Source: JAVSMW01 sp032027005
GTDB taxonomy: Bacteria; Bacillota; Thermincolia; Thermincolales; UBA2595
Reading direction: 5' to 3'
Length of the DNA stretch: 64,000 nt
Assembly (NCBI GenBank): GCA_032027005.1
Contig: JAVSMW010000001.1
Span: 348,356-412,355, forward strand
In this document: positions 1-8,229 of the stretch, piece by piece
Layout: every line of letters starts with the position of its first letter
How positions within the stretch are numbered: the stretch's first letter is position 1
Translations under genes and position numbers: made by a program
The notes under the pieces: model-generated
What the model was told of the DNA's origin: nothing
Seen by the model: the letters and a program-made list of their open reading frames with translations, nothing else
Databases searched by the model: none

Positions 1-26
1 GATTGTTCTATGTAGTTACAAAAATG

Positions 27-49
27 TAGAACGGCTGGTCGCCGTTCTA
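27..49 (-). terminator. Intrinsic terminator after the MgtC-family gene
   Basis: A perfect 9-bp inverted repeat (TAGAACGGC / GCCGTTCTA, 5-nt loop) lies about 50 bases past the stop codon of the MgtC-family gene. Read on the minus strand, the stem is followed by CATTTTTGT, a short T-tract, as expected of a factor-independent terminator. Confidence 0.7.
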
Positions 50-100
50 TATTGGGCTCAGGTAAAGTCGAATGTAAAGACAAAATGTTCCCCCCGAAAA

Positions 101-775
101 CTATTCTACCTGCTCGACCTGGTGAACGCCAGGAATATCGGCAAGCTCAAAAAGCACCTGGTTCATCTCAATTCCTTTAGGTGGTTTGATATCTATTTCA
201 AACATAACCTTGTCATTGCCTACCATCTGTCTCATCTGGATATTATGAATCAAAATTTTGCACTCTCCAAGATAAGCCGCCACTCGGCCCAATTGGCCCG
301 GTCTGTTTTCGGCCGTTATGAGAAGCACGTTGAGATGGGTCATGCCGGTCATCAGTTTTTCTACCTTGCCCAGGTAAATTAGGGTCAGAAAAACCACACC
401 GGTCGCTACCAGAGCCGGAAAGTAACTCCCTGCTCCCACGGCCAGGCCAACACCGGCTACTACCCAGAGGGTGGCCGCCGTAGTTAGTCCCTTGACTGTG
501 GCCCCTTCCCGCATGATTGTACCTGCTCCCAAAAAGCCAATCCCACTGACTACCTGGGCAGCTATCCGGGCAGGGTCCATGGTGGTCTTGTCTTGATACA
601 AATTATAAATGTCCTGAGATACTACCATGATCAAGGCAGATCCCACACACACCAGGATATGGGTCCGAAATCCTGCAGATTTATTCAGGCTTTCACGTTC
701 CAAACCAATGAGCCCGCCCAAAACCCCCGATAAAATTATTCTGATAATTACTTCCATGTCATTATATAACGGCAC
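101..775 (-). CDS. MgtC/SapB family membrane protein
   Basis: This 224-residue protein has an N-terminal block of about five membrane segments (roughly residues 8-137) carrying the family signature GLERE (residues 24-28) followed by a conserved R-T-H. A cytoplasmic C-terminal domain (about 148-224) resembles the ACT-like tail of longer MgtC proteins. MgtC relatives are linked to magnesium homeostasis and, in some pathogens, to inhibition of the F-type ATPase; the transported substrate, if any, is not known, so only the family is certain. The start is a GTG preceded by GGGAG at 7 nt. It lies 13 bases after the glycosyltransferase stop and is probably the last gene of that transcript, since a terminator follows. 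Confidence 0.88.
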   Translation of the reverse strand: MPLYNDMEVIIRIILSGVLGGLIGLERESLNKSAGFRTHILVCVGSALIMVVSQDIYNLYQDKTTMDPARIAAQVVSGIGFLGAGTIMREGATVKGLTTAATLWVVAGVGLAVGAGSYFPALVATGVVFLTLIYLGKVEKLMTGMTHLNVLLITAENRPGQLGRVAAYLGECKILIHNIQMRQMVGNDKVMFEIDIKPPKGIEMNQVLFELADIPGVHQVEQVE

Positions 776-788
776 CAGACTGCTCCCT

Positions 789-1922
789 TCAGTTGATGTA
801 AGTTTTGTTCATGATGTCGGCAATATGCCTGGCAGCAGACTTGTTGGCCAGTGCCAGATCATGGCCGGCCTTAGATTTCACCTTCAGGGCGAATCGGACC
901 TTTGGCACCAACTCTTGCAAATCCTCAGCCAGAACCGCCAGACCCTTCCGCACCAAAAATGATGTGTTCCTCTCTTCCTGACCGGGTATGGGCCTCCAGA
1001 CAATAATCGGCAGTCCTGTGGCCAATGCCTCGGCAACGGTAACTCCTCCAGGTTTGGTGACAATCAGGTCAGAAGCTGCCATGAGTTCAGGCACATTGTT
1101 AACAAAACCAAATACTTTGACTGCAGTGATGACCCCGGCTACCAGCCGGGTCAGGTTTTCCTGAATGGCCGGGTTCGCCCCGGTGACGACCAGCATCTGA
1201 ATTTCCTGGCCCATAGTCCCGAGACACCGGACTATTTCATCAAGGCCGCCTAAACCAAGGCCCCCACCCATGACCAGTACTGTTTGTGTTTCCGGATTTA
1301 AGCCAAGACTTCGCCTGATGGCAGCCTTGTCACGGTAACTCCCGGCAGTTGAGTCAACGGGAATTCCAACAGGCCAGACCCGCCTTGGGGGAATACCGTG
1401 TTTTGTCATATCATTGATTAAATCCGGGGAGGACACGAAATACCCATCTAAATCCAACTGCCACCAAAAGGGGTGGACTGTATAATCAGTCAGAAGTCCT
1501 GTAATAACCGGCCCGGATTTGCCTGCAGAGTTTTTCCACATCCGCATGGCGATTGCAGAAAAGGGGTGCAGGCATAAAATTATATCCGGCTGCTCCTGAA
1601 GTATAAGTGTATTCATAGCCTGGCAGAATTTCCGGTTAATAATCACTTTCCACCAAAAAGCAGTAATCCTGCTGTTCTGTGAAGTTTCGGCTTTTTCATA
1701 AATAAACCGGTAGATAAATGGGGCCCGTTTTACCATCTGGAGGTAAAAGGATATGAGCAATGAATTTATTCCCGGCCGCCCTATTTTGAAGGGGTCTACA
1801 ATATAAACCCCGGCATCGGGGTTTATTTTTAAAAAAGCATCTTTAATAGCCTCGGCCGTCTTATGATGACCATAGCCCGCGGAGTAGGTGCAAAGCAAAA
1901 CTCGCATTCCGGACATTCCCAA
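789..1922 (-). CDS. MGDG-synthase/UgtP-type glycosyltransferase
   Basis: This 377-residue protein has the two-domain layout of the diacylglycerol glucosyltransferase / MurG superfamily. The N-terminus carries YSAGYGHHKTAEAI (about residues 13-26), the acceptor-side signature of monogalactosyldiacylglycerol synthases. The C-terminal nucleotide-sugar domain carries VMGGGLG (about 217-223) and KPGGVTVAEALATGLP (about 291-306). The family moves a sugar from UDP-sugar to diacylglycerol at the inner face of the membrane, making glycolipids or lipoteichoic-acid anchors. The likely start is a TTG with GGAAGGTG at 6 nt; an ATG two codons in is the alternative. It follows the GT2 gene by 3 bases, so the two are translationally coupled. 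The exact sugar and acceptor cannot be read from sequence. Confidence 0.85.
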   Translation of the reverse strand: MGMSGMRVLLCTYSAGYGHHKTAEAIKDAFLKINPDAGVYIVDPFKIGRPGINSLLISFYLQMVKRAPFIYRFIYEKAETSQNSRITAFWWKVIINRKFCQAMNTLILQEQPDIILCLHPFSAIAMRMWKNSAGKSGPVITGLLTDYTVHPFWWQLDLDGYFVSSPDLINDMTKHGIPPRRVWPVGIPVDSTAGSYRDKAAIRRSLGLNPETQTVLVMGGGLGLGGLDEIVRCLGTMGQEIQMLVVTGANPAIQENLTRLVAGVITAVKVFGFVNNVPELMAASDLIVTKPGGVTVAEALATGLPIIVWRPIPGQEERNTSFLVRKGLAVLAEDLQELVPKVRFALKVKSKAGHDLALANKSAARHIADIMNKTYIN

Positions 1923-1925
1923 ATT

Positions 1926-2555
1926 TTACACCTTCCTAACACATTTGGCGATCTCCCAGTACATTCTCAGGCGGGCTAGAAATCCACGGACAACACCGAA
2001 TTTTTCTTCTTTCATGATATGAGTCATATCGCTTAATTCGACTTCGACCACGGAAATTCCTGCCGATTTTGCAAATCTGGTTAAAGCAACTTCAACCCCA
2101 AATCTGGTCAGTTCCAGGTGGGATAACTGGTTTAACAGATCCCTTTTAACCGCCCGCTGCCCGGACAGGTATGGAGCGATGACCTGGGCTAAATCAGTAG
2201 CCAGACGGCCCTGTTCAAAAATACCCACAGTCATTTCGGCCCTTCCATCAGCCACCGGCAAGACCAGATCAACAATATGGTGAGGCTGAAGTCCAATCAG
2301 GTCCGCGTCCAGAAAAAGCACAATATCTGCATCGGTCTGATTGACTCCCACTGCCATGGCCCCGCCTTTACCCATGTTCTCGGTAAGTTCAACAACCCTG
2401 GCGCCGCAGGTACGAGCGACTATTGCAGTATTATCAGTTGATCCGTCACTTACAACTATCGTTTCAGAAATCAGCGGGACCTGCCTGACTGCCTCAATTA
2501 TATTTCCAATAGTACGTTCTTCATTATAAGCCGGAATTATCGCAGCAATTTTCAT
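1926..2555 (-). CDS. Family 2 glycosyltransferase
   Basis: This 209-residue protein is a GT-A fold glycosyltransferase. It begins with IPAYNEERTIG (about residues 7-17), has the nucleotide-binding VSDGSTDNT (about 35-43) and a metal-binding DADL (about 82-85). It is short, with no predicted membrane segment, and resembles the dolichyl-phosphate-mannose / glucosyl-3-phosphoglycerate synthase type of GT2. The ATG has GGGGGAA upstream. It is the first gene after the inverted-repeat element and is coupled to the UgtP-like enzyme. The two may build one glycolipid or polyprenyl-linked sugar, but that is inference from adjacency only. Confidence 0.87.
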   Translation of the reverse strand: MKIAAIIPAYNEERTIGNIIEAVRQVPLISETIVVSDGSTDNTAIVARTCGARVVELTENMGKGGAMAVGVNQTDADIVLFLDADLIGLQPHHIVDLVLPVADGRAEMTVGIFEQGRLATDLAQVIAPYLSGQRAVKRDLLNQLSHLELTRFGVEVALTRFAKSAGISVVEVELSDMTHIMKEEKFGVVRGFLARLRMYWEIAKCVRKV

Positions 2556-2602
2556 TCAGGTTCCCCCCTTTCACCCGCATAGTATATTTGTAATTCTAAA
2601 AT

Positions 2603-2808
2603 ATAAAACAACCGCAGAGGCGCAGAGAGGAAAGTACTACCACAGGTTGATTTCTTCCAACTGAAAATTATCATTGCCTCTTGCACTAATTAAAGATACA
2701 TTTGGTCACATATTCATATTATTTATGAACAAAAAATATGAAGAGTAAAATTGCAAATTAATTATTAATATAAATTATGTATCTCTGCGCCTCTGCGGTA
2801 TGTTTTAT
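2603..2808. repeat. MITE-like element with ~25-bp inverted termini
   Basis: The left end (CCGCAGAGGCGCAGAGA within AAAACA...) and the right end (TCTCTGCGCCTCTGCGG within ...TGTTTTA) form inverted repeats of about 25 bp around a roughly 155-bp AT-rich interior. The interior has no usable reading frame. It fills most of the 327-base gap between proS and the GT2 gene. It could be a miniature inverted-repeat transposable element or a long stem-loop in RNA. Confidence 0.7.
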
Positions 2809-2882
2809 TTTATTCTGATAAACCCAACAGTATGAGAATTACAAGTTATTTGTCCGTGCCCCGTGGCTCCTGCATTTTCTTT

Positions 2883-4610
2883 TTACTTCAGACTCTCGGC
2901 GATTTCATCTTCTACTATCTTTTTAATATATGCAGCAGCTCCGTCAAATTGGACTGTATCTACATTGCTATTGCGGCGGTGTTTGATTTCTACAGTGCCT
3001 TCATCGACAGTTTTGCCGCCAATAACTATTCTCAGGGGATAACCGATCAGGTCAGCATCCTTAAATTTTACACCGGGGCGTTCGTTACGGTCATCAATGG
3101 CAGCCTCCACTCCCATATTTATCAGGGAGTGATATAACGCTTCAGCCATTTCCATTTGCTTTTCGTCTTTGGTACTGACAGGCACTACAAGAGCATGATA
3201 TGGTGCTATCGGCATCGGCCAGACAATTCCGTCATTGTCATGATTTTGTTCAATGGCTGCTGCCACAGTCCGGCTGACCCCAATTCCATAACAACCCATA
3301 ATCATCAGCTGTTCCTTGCCATTCTCATCAAGGAACTTGGCCCCTAAGGCCTGACTGTATTTTGTTCCCAATTTAAATACCTGGCCTACTTCGATGCCTC
3401 TAGCCTCCCTAAGGGTGCCTCCACATCTTGGGCAGGGCTCACCGGCATGAACCATTCTGATATCAGCAGTTTCATCCAGGGCGAAATCCCGTCCGGGATT
3501 GACATTTAGTGTATGATGATCGGTTTTGTTGGCACCGGCCACGGCATTTTTCATCACAGCAACTTCTTTATCCACAATCATCCGGATATTCTTTAAATTC
3601 ACAGGACCGGCATATCCTGTGGCGGCACCGGTCAGTTCAACAACTGTCCTGTCTTCAGCCAGGGCTAAATGCAGACACCCCAGGAGATTTTGCAGTTTAA
3701 TTTCATTTATTTCCCTGTCACCGCGAACCAAGACAGCTACAGGCTTGTCCTCTGTCTGGTAGATTAGGGTTTTGATAAATTTTTCAGGATCCATATGTAA
3801 GAAGGCTGCAACTTCTTCAATAGTCCTGGCCCCCGGGGTCGCCACCTCCTGCGGAGCCAGGGCGGTTTCGCTCGAAGGTTCCCCGGTAATGACTGCTTCA
3901 GCCTTTTCCACATTTGCCGCATAATCACAGGAATCACAGTAAACGATTGCTGCCTCCCCGGAATCGGCCATTACCATAAACTCGTGGGTTCCACCGCTTC
4001 CGCCGATAGCTCCGGGGTCTGCCTCCACAGGTCTGAACTTAAGCCCACAGCGGGTAAATATCCTGGAATAGGCTTCATACATTTTCCGGTAGCTTTCATC
4101 AAGACCCGTCTGATCCTTATCAAAGGAATACAGGTCTTTCATAATAAATTCCCGCCCCCGCATCAGGCCAAACCGCGGTCTGCGCTCATCCCTGTATTTA
4201 TTCTGGATCTGGTACAACAAAAGCGGCAGCTGCTTATAGCTGCGTACTTCGCCCCGGACCAGGTCTGTTATAATCTCTTCATGGGTAGGGCCAAGCGCAA
4301 ATTCACGCCCATGCCGGTCTTTCAGCCTGAACAGCTCATCACCATAGACATCCCACCGGCCTGACTCAATCCACAGCTCCGCAGGCTGGATAATAGGCAG
4401 CATTAATTCCTGGCCGCCTTTCATGTCCATTTCCTCCCTGACAATCTGGCTGACCTTTTTGATTACTCTATATCCCAGCGGCATAAACGTATAAACACCT
4501 GATGCGCCCTTACGAATCAGCCCTGCTCTCAACATCAAGATATGACTTATGACCTCCGCTTCGGCTGGCACTTCCCGCAAAGTCGGGGCCAGCAGTCCGG
4601 ATACTCTCAT
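2883..4610 (-). CDS. proS: Prolyl-tRNA synthetase
   Basis: Charges tRNA-Pro with proline in the cytoplasm. The bacterial-type architecture is clear: class II catalytic core with motif 1/2 (SGVYTFMPLGYRV near residue 46; TFRDE-type loop YRDERRPRFG), a long editing (INS/YbaK-like) insertion between motifs 2 and 3 that hydrolyses Ala-tRNA-Pro, motif 3 (GCYGIGVSRTVAA), and a C-terminal anticodon-binding domain. The start is the ATG at 4610 (MRVSGLLAPT), which has AGGGGAGG at 8 nt; an ATG 13 codons upstream has no ribosome site. Length is then 575 residues, normal for the family. In B. subtilis proS is followed by polC; here that synteny ends. Confidence 0.97.
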   Translation of the reverse strand: MRVSGLLAPTLREVPAEAEVISHILMLRAGLIRKGASGVYTFMPLGYRVIKKVSQIVREEMDMKGGQELMLPIIQPAELWIESGRWDVYGDELFRLKDRHGREFALGPTHEEIITDLVRGEVRSYKQLPLLLYQIQNKYRDERRPRFGLMRGREFIMKDLYSFDKDQTGLDESYRKMYEAYSRIFTRCGLKFRPVEADPGAIGGSGGTHEFMVMADSGEAAIVYCDSCDYAANVEKAEAVITGEPSSETALAPQEVATPGARTIEEVAAFLHMDPEKFIKTLIYQTEDKPVAVLVRGDREINEIKLQNLLGCLHLALAEDRTVVELTGAATGYAGPVNLKNIRMIVDKEVAVMKNAVAGANKTDHHTLNVNPGRDFALDETADIRMVHAGEPCPRCGGTLREARGIEVGQVFKLGTKYSQALGAKFLDENGKEQLMIMGCYGIGVSRTVAAAIEQNHDNDGIVWPMPIAPYHALVVPVSTKDEKQMEMAEALYHSLINMGVEAAIDDRNERPGVKFKDADLIGYPLRIVIGGKTVDEGTVEIKHRRNSNVDTVQFDGAAAYIKKIVEDEIAESLK

Positions 4611-4667
4611 TTTGTGAACCTCCCCTGATCTATTCAATATAATAACCATTTTTTGGACATATTAATA

Positions 4668-5741
4668 TTATGCTTCCTGGCTGCGCGACTTTATGATGGA
4701 GTCGATCTCCCGAATGAGTTCATCTACCATATCAGCTTCCGGAACCTTTTTGATAATTTCCCCTTTTTTAAATAAAAGTCCAACCCCCCGGCCGCCGGCA
4801 ATCCCGATGTCGGCCTCCCGCGCTTCACCGGGTCCATTCACTACACAGCCCATGATAGCAATCTTGACCGGCTCTTTATAATGCTGAATCCTCTGCTCAA
4901 CTTCCTCAGCAATTTGAATCAATTTAATTTCCGTGCGGCCACAGGTGGGACAGGCCACAATAACCGGTCCCCGCTGCCTGAGACCAATCGATTTCAGGAT
5001 TTGCCAGCCGACCTTGACTTCCAGGACCGGTTCACCGGTTAGCGATACCCTTAGGGTATCCCCGATGCCTCGGGTCAACAGGGCACCTATCCCGACAGCC
5101 GACCTGATTGTCCCCGCCCAGGGTGTACCGGCTTCCGTCACTCCAATATGCAGCGGGTAGTCGACCTCCTGGGACATCAACTCATAGGCTTGGACTAAAA
5201 TCGGGATTTCAAAAGCCTTCAGGGATATTTTAATATCTCTGAAATCCAGATCTTCCAGAATGCGGACGTGTTCCATGGCACTTTCATACAAGCCATGAGG
5301 GGTAACACCATTATATTTCGACAAAATATCCTTGCTTAAAGAACCGGCATTTACCCCGATACGAATCGGGATTCTCCGCTCAGATGCTGCTTTCACAACT
5401 TCTCTGACTCTTTTTTCATCTCCGATATTACCCGGGTTAAGCCTGAGCCCATCAACCCCGTTAGCGATGGCCTGTAGAGCAAGTTTATAATCAAAATGGA
5501 TGTCTGCAATTACCGGGATAGGGCTCCTTTTTTTTATCGCCCTCAACGCATCAGCAGCAGTGCTGTCAGGCACTGCCACCCTAATTATTTCACAGCCGGC
5601 CGCAGCCAATTGTTCTATCTGGCTTACGGTACCGTCAACATCCCGTGTATCGGTATTGGTCATAGACTGAATGGCGACAGGTGCGTTACCCCCGATTGGC
5701 ACACTGCCCACCATGATCTGTCTGGTTAAGCGTCTCTGCAA
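4668..5741 (-). CDS. ispG: 4-hydroxy-3-methylbut-2-enyl diphosphate synthase (IspG/GcpE)
   Basis: Catalyses the penultimate step of the MEP isoprenoid pathway, reducing MEcPP to HMBPP with a [4Fe-4S] cluster. The 357-residue length is that of the short bacterial form. It begins with a TIM-barrel signature (VGSVPIGGNAPVAIQSMTNT region) and ends with the cluster cysteines in ACPTCGRTE and GCVVNGPGEA. The start is a TTG with AGGAGG at 7 nt. It sits in the uppS-cdsA-ytvI-dxr-rseP-ispG-proS run, together with dxr from the same pathway and uppS, which uses its products. The nearby small ferredoxin could serve as electron donor, which is inference. Confidence 0.96.
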   Translation of the reverse strand: MQRRLTRQIMVGSVPIGGNAPVAIQSMTNTDTRDVDGTVSQIEQLAAAGCEIIRVAVPDSTAADALRAIKKRSPIPVIADIHFDYKLALQAIANGVDGLRLNPGNIGDEKRVREVVKAASERRIPIRIGVNAGSLSKDILSKYNGVTPHGLYESAMEHVRILEDLDFRDIKISLKAFEIPILVQAYELMSQEVDYPLHIGVTEAGTPWAGTIRSAVGIGALLTRGIGDTLRVSLTGEPVLEVKVGWQILKSIGLRQRGPVIVACPTCGRTEIKLIQIAEEVEQRIQHYKEPVKIAIMGCVVNGPGEAREADIGIAGGRGVGLLFKKGEIIKKVPEADMVDELIREIDSIIKSRSQEA

Positions 5742-5752
5742 ACCATTACCTC

Positions 5753-6850
5753 CTAACTCCTCAACATCTGCACAATATCCTGATATGTGACTACTACCAT
5801 CAGTAATAACAGGAGGGCCAGACCTACCAGATGGATAAAGTTTTCTTTTGATGGATCAATGGGGGTGCCCCGTACCCCTTCCAGACAGAGAAACAGCAGC
5901 CGGCTGCCATCCAGGGCCGGGATTGGGAACAAATTAAAAAGCCCCACCTGGATACTAAGGAATCCGGCAATATTGATTAATGTAATCATCCCCGTTTCGG
6001 CCGCCTTGGCCAGCTCACTGGTTATCCGCACAGGACCGCTCAATTCAACAGGCATCTCCCGGGCCAGCATCTTCCCTAAAAATGCGACGGTTATTTTCAG
6101 CATTTCAAAGGTTTTAAAGGTCCCAAGCTTCAGAGATGTAAAAACTCCGGGCCGCTCAGTGGCATACTCAATGCCAATCAGGCCAACCTGTGCCGCAGGA
6201 TCTTTGATGGGAGTTACATTAAATATTTTTGTCTCCTGATCTCTGGTAACTTGGAGTTCCAGCTCTTGGTCTGGGCTTTTATGGATGATCTTGACGATAT
6301 CTTCCCAGGTTTTGACTTGGGTACCGTTTATACTGTTTATTACATCTCCGGCCTTTAGCCCGGATGCTGCTGCAGGTTTCCCTTCCAGAACACGGCCCAC
6401 GACGTTCTTATTTAAAGGCAGGCCATAGTACCAGATACTGATGGCGAACAACAAAACTGCCAGAGCAAAATTCATAATCGGACCAGCAGCAATAATAGCC
6501 ATCCGCTTTGGTACACTCTGATGCATAAAGCTTCGCCTGACATCAACGAGTGCGGATACAGGATTACCTTTTTCCGCTGCACTGTTTTCCGCCCTATTAG
6601 CCGCCTCCCTTTGATCCTCTTCCGGGTCCATGCCGGCCATCCGGACAAAGCCGCCTAAAGGTACAAGGCGTATATTATACAAAGTTTCACCTTTCCGAAA
6701 GCCGGTAAGGCGAGGGCCAAAACCAATACTGAATTCATACACCTGCACACCTGATAATTTGGCCACTGCAAAGTGACCTGCTTCATGAAACAGGACTAAC
6801 AGGCCAAAAACCATTAAAGCATACGGTAAATACATTATCTGTTCGGACAT
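5753..6850 (-). CDS. rseP: Site-2 intramembrane zinc metalloprotease
   Basis: This is a RasP/RseP-family protease that cuts transmembrane segments of anti-sigma factors and remnant signal peptides. The first membrane helix holds the zinc-binding HEAGH. A PDZ domain lies between about residues 170 and 250 (GLKAGDVINSING). The C-terminal helix holds the third zinc ligand in NLFPIPALDG. The ATG at 6850 (MSEQIMYLPYA) is chosen because GAGAGGTG precedes it by 5-6 nt, giving 365 residues. The position dxr-rseP-ispG-proS is the usual one in Firmicutes. Confidence 0.94.
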   Translation of the reverse strand: MSEQIMYLPYALMVFGLLVLFHEAGHFAVAKLSGVQVYEFSIGFGPRLTGFRKGETLYNIRLVPLGGFVRMAGMDPEEDQREAANRAENSAAEKGNPVSALVDVRRSFMHQSVPKRMAIIAAGPIMNFALAVLLFAISIWYYGLPLNKNVVGRVLEGKPAAASGLKAGDVINSINGTQVKTWEDIVKIIHKSPDQELELQVTRDQETKIFNVTPIKDPAAQVGLIGIEYATERPGVFTSLKLGTFKTFEMLKITVAFLGKMLAREMPVELSGPVRITSELAKAAETGMITLINIAGFLSIQVGLFNLFPIPALDGSRLLFLCLEGVRGTPIDPSKENFIHLVGLALLLLLMVVVTYQDIVQMLRS

Positions 6851-6870
6851 TCTTACACCTCTCTCACTTA

Positions 6871-6913
6871 TCCGATGTCTAACCGCCACTAAACTCCCGC
6901 GTCTATGAGCGGG
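6871..6913. repeat. REP-like hairpin repeat, copy 1, overlapping the dxr stop
   Basis: The block TCCGATGTCTAACCGCCACT... ending in CCCGC-gtctatga-GCGGG closely matches a second copy at 8115-8160. The hairpin part covers the last codons and stop of dxr (6903-6905). Confidence 0.6.
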
Positions 6914-8054
6914 CCAATCTCAACGCTTCCTGTCGTGCCCAAGTATCACTAGAAAGAATCTCATCCAGGCCCGGATTCCGGACTAATATATGATTGGCCA
7001 TAATCTTCTCAATTAATTCCGGTATCTTCATAAAGCCTATCTGTCTGTTTAAAAATAGGGAAACAGCCTGTTCATTGGCAGCATTCATTACAGCCGGCAT
7101 AGTGCCCCCCTGCCTGCCGGCCTGATAAGCCAGGGCCAGACACGGAAACTCGTTCATCCTGGGCGGGAGGAAGGTCAGTTCACCCAAAGATAAAAAATCC
7201 AATTTAGGGAAATCATTAGCCCACCTCTCCGGAAAAGTAAGGGCATATTGAATTGGTATTTTCATATCCGGAACGCCTAACTGGGCAATGACAGAGCCAT
7301 CCGGAAATTCCACCATGGAATGAATAATACTTTGGGGATGGACTACCACGTCGATTCGGTCAAAATCGGTATCAAATAACCACCGGGCTTCTATTACTTC
7401 CAAGCCTTTGTTCATTAAGGTCGCTGAGTCAATGGTAATCTTTTGGCCCATAGACCAGTTGGGATGTTTGAGGGCATCATGAACGCCAACATCATGTAAT
7501 TCTTCTTTGGTTTTATAAAGAAAAGGTCCCCCTGAAGCAGTTAGAATAATCCGCCTGATATCTTTTGGCCCAGCCCCTGCCAGGCTTTGAAAAACAGCAG
7601 AATGCTCACTATCCACCGGTAGCAGGCGAACTCCCTTCGCTCTGACCAGGGACATTACCAGTTCCCCGGCCGCAACTAAGGTCTCCTTGTTGGCCAAAGC
7701 AATATCCTTGCCTGATTTTATTGCTTCTACAGTTGGGATCAGCCCAAGGGTGCCTGTGATAGATGTGACTACCATGTCTACCCTTTCGTCTGCAGCAACT
7801 TCTATCATGCCCTTAGTGCCGGCAACGACCTTTACACCGCTGTCCACCATTGAGCGAAACTTGGGGATATCCTCCGGTCTGCCGATACTGACTATGCGTG
7901 GCTTGTGCTTAGCTGCCTGACCGGCCAGTTTATCAAGGTTCGTTCCCGCGGCCAGACCGATAATTTCAAACCTGTCCGGAAAGTTCTGCACGACATCTAA
8001 CGTCTGACAGCCAATGGAACCGGTACTGCCCAGTACTGCAATTCTTTTTCTCAT
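6903..8054 (-). CDS. dxr: 1-deoxy-D-xylulose 5-phosphate reductoisomerase
   Basis: Converts DXP to MEP with NADPH, the committed step of the non-mevalonate pathway. At 383 residues it is full length. It starts with a dinucleotide-binding GSTGSIG (residues 9-15) and carries LANKETLV, the substrate-site PVDSEHSA and the metal-site SATLMNKGLEVIEA. The ATG has AGGAG at 7 nt. The last residues (ARS) and the stop are encoded inside a REP-like hairpin. B. subtilis has dxr directly after cdsA; here a ytvI-type gene is interposed. Confidence 0.96.
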   Translation of the reverse strand: MRKRIAVLGSTGSIGCQTLDVVQNFPDRFEIIGLAAGTNLDKLAGQAAKHKPRIVSIGRPEDIPKFRSMVDSGVKVVAGTKGMIEVAADERVDMVVTSITGTLGLIPTVEAIKSGKDIALANKETLVAAGELVMSLVRAKGVRLLPVDSEHSAVFQSLAGAGPKDIRRIILTASGGPFLYKTKEELHDVGVHDALKHPNWSMGQKITIDSATLMNKGLEVIEARWLFDTDFDRIDVVVHPQSIIHSMVEFPDGSVIAQLGVPDMKIPIQYALTFPERWANDFPKLDFLSLGELTFLPPRMNEFPCLALAYQAGRQGGTMPAVMNAANEQAVSLFLNRQIGFMKIPELIEKIMANHILVRNPGLDEILSSDTWARQEALRLARS

Positions 8055-8114
8055 TGTTCAGCTCCTACTTGATACTATGCCATAAATATGATTAAAATAC
8101 ACAACTATGTTTTC

Positions 8115-8178
8115 TCCGATAGCTAACCGCCGCTAAGACTCCCACCTCTTTTGGTCGGAGATAAGCGGCGCTAAGCTC
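8115..8178. repeat. REP-like hairpin repeat, copy 2
   Basis: TCCGATAGCTAACCGCCGCTAA followed by a CTCCcACC...GGTcGGAG hairpin, then ATAAGCGGCGCTAAGCTCCT, a partly inverted copy of the first arm. It repeats the sequence at 6871-6913 and lies in the 173-base gap between ytvI and dxr. Confidence 0.6.
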
Positions 8179-8195
8179 CTGGATAACGATTTCTA

Positions 8196-8229
8196 AGCGT
8201 CAGATGGAATCCAAACTCCACCTGACGCT
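8196..8229 (-). terminator. Stem-loop at the end of the ytvI-type gene
   Basis: AGCGTCAGATGGA and TCCACCTGACGCT form a 13-bp stem (one G-U in the minus-strand RNA) with an 8-nt loop. The stem begins within the stop codon of the permease gene (8228-8230). No real T-tract follows, so it may stabilise the 3' end rather than terminate. Confidence 0.5.

Noticed and set aside
4611..4667. T-box leader in front of proS
   Set aside because: The gap between ispG and proS is only 57 bases, too short for a T-box, and no T-box sequence is visible.
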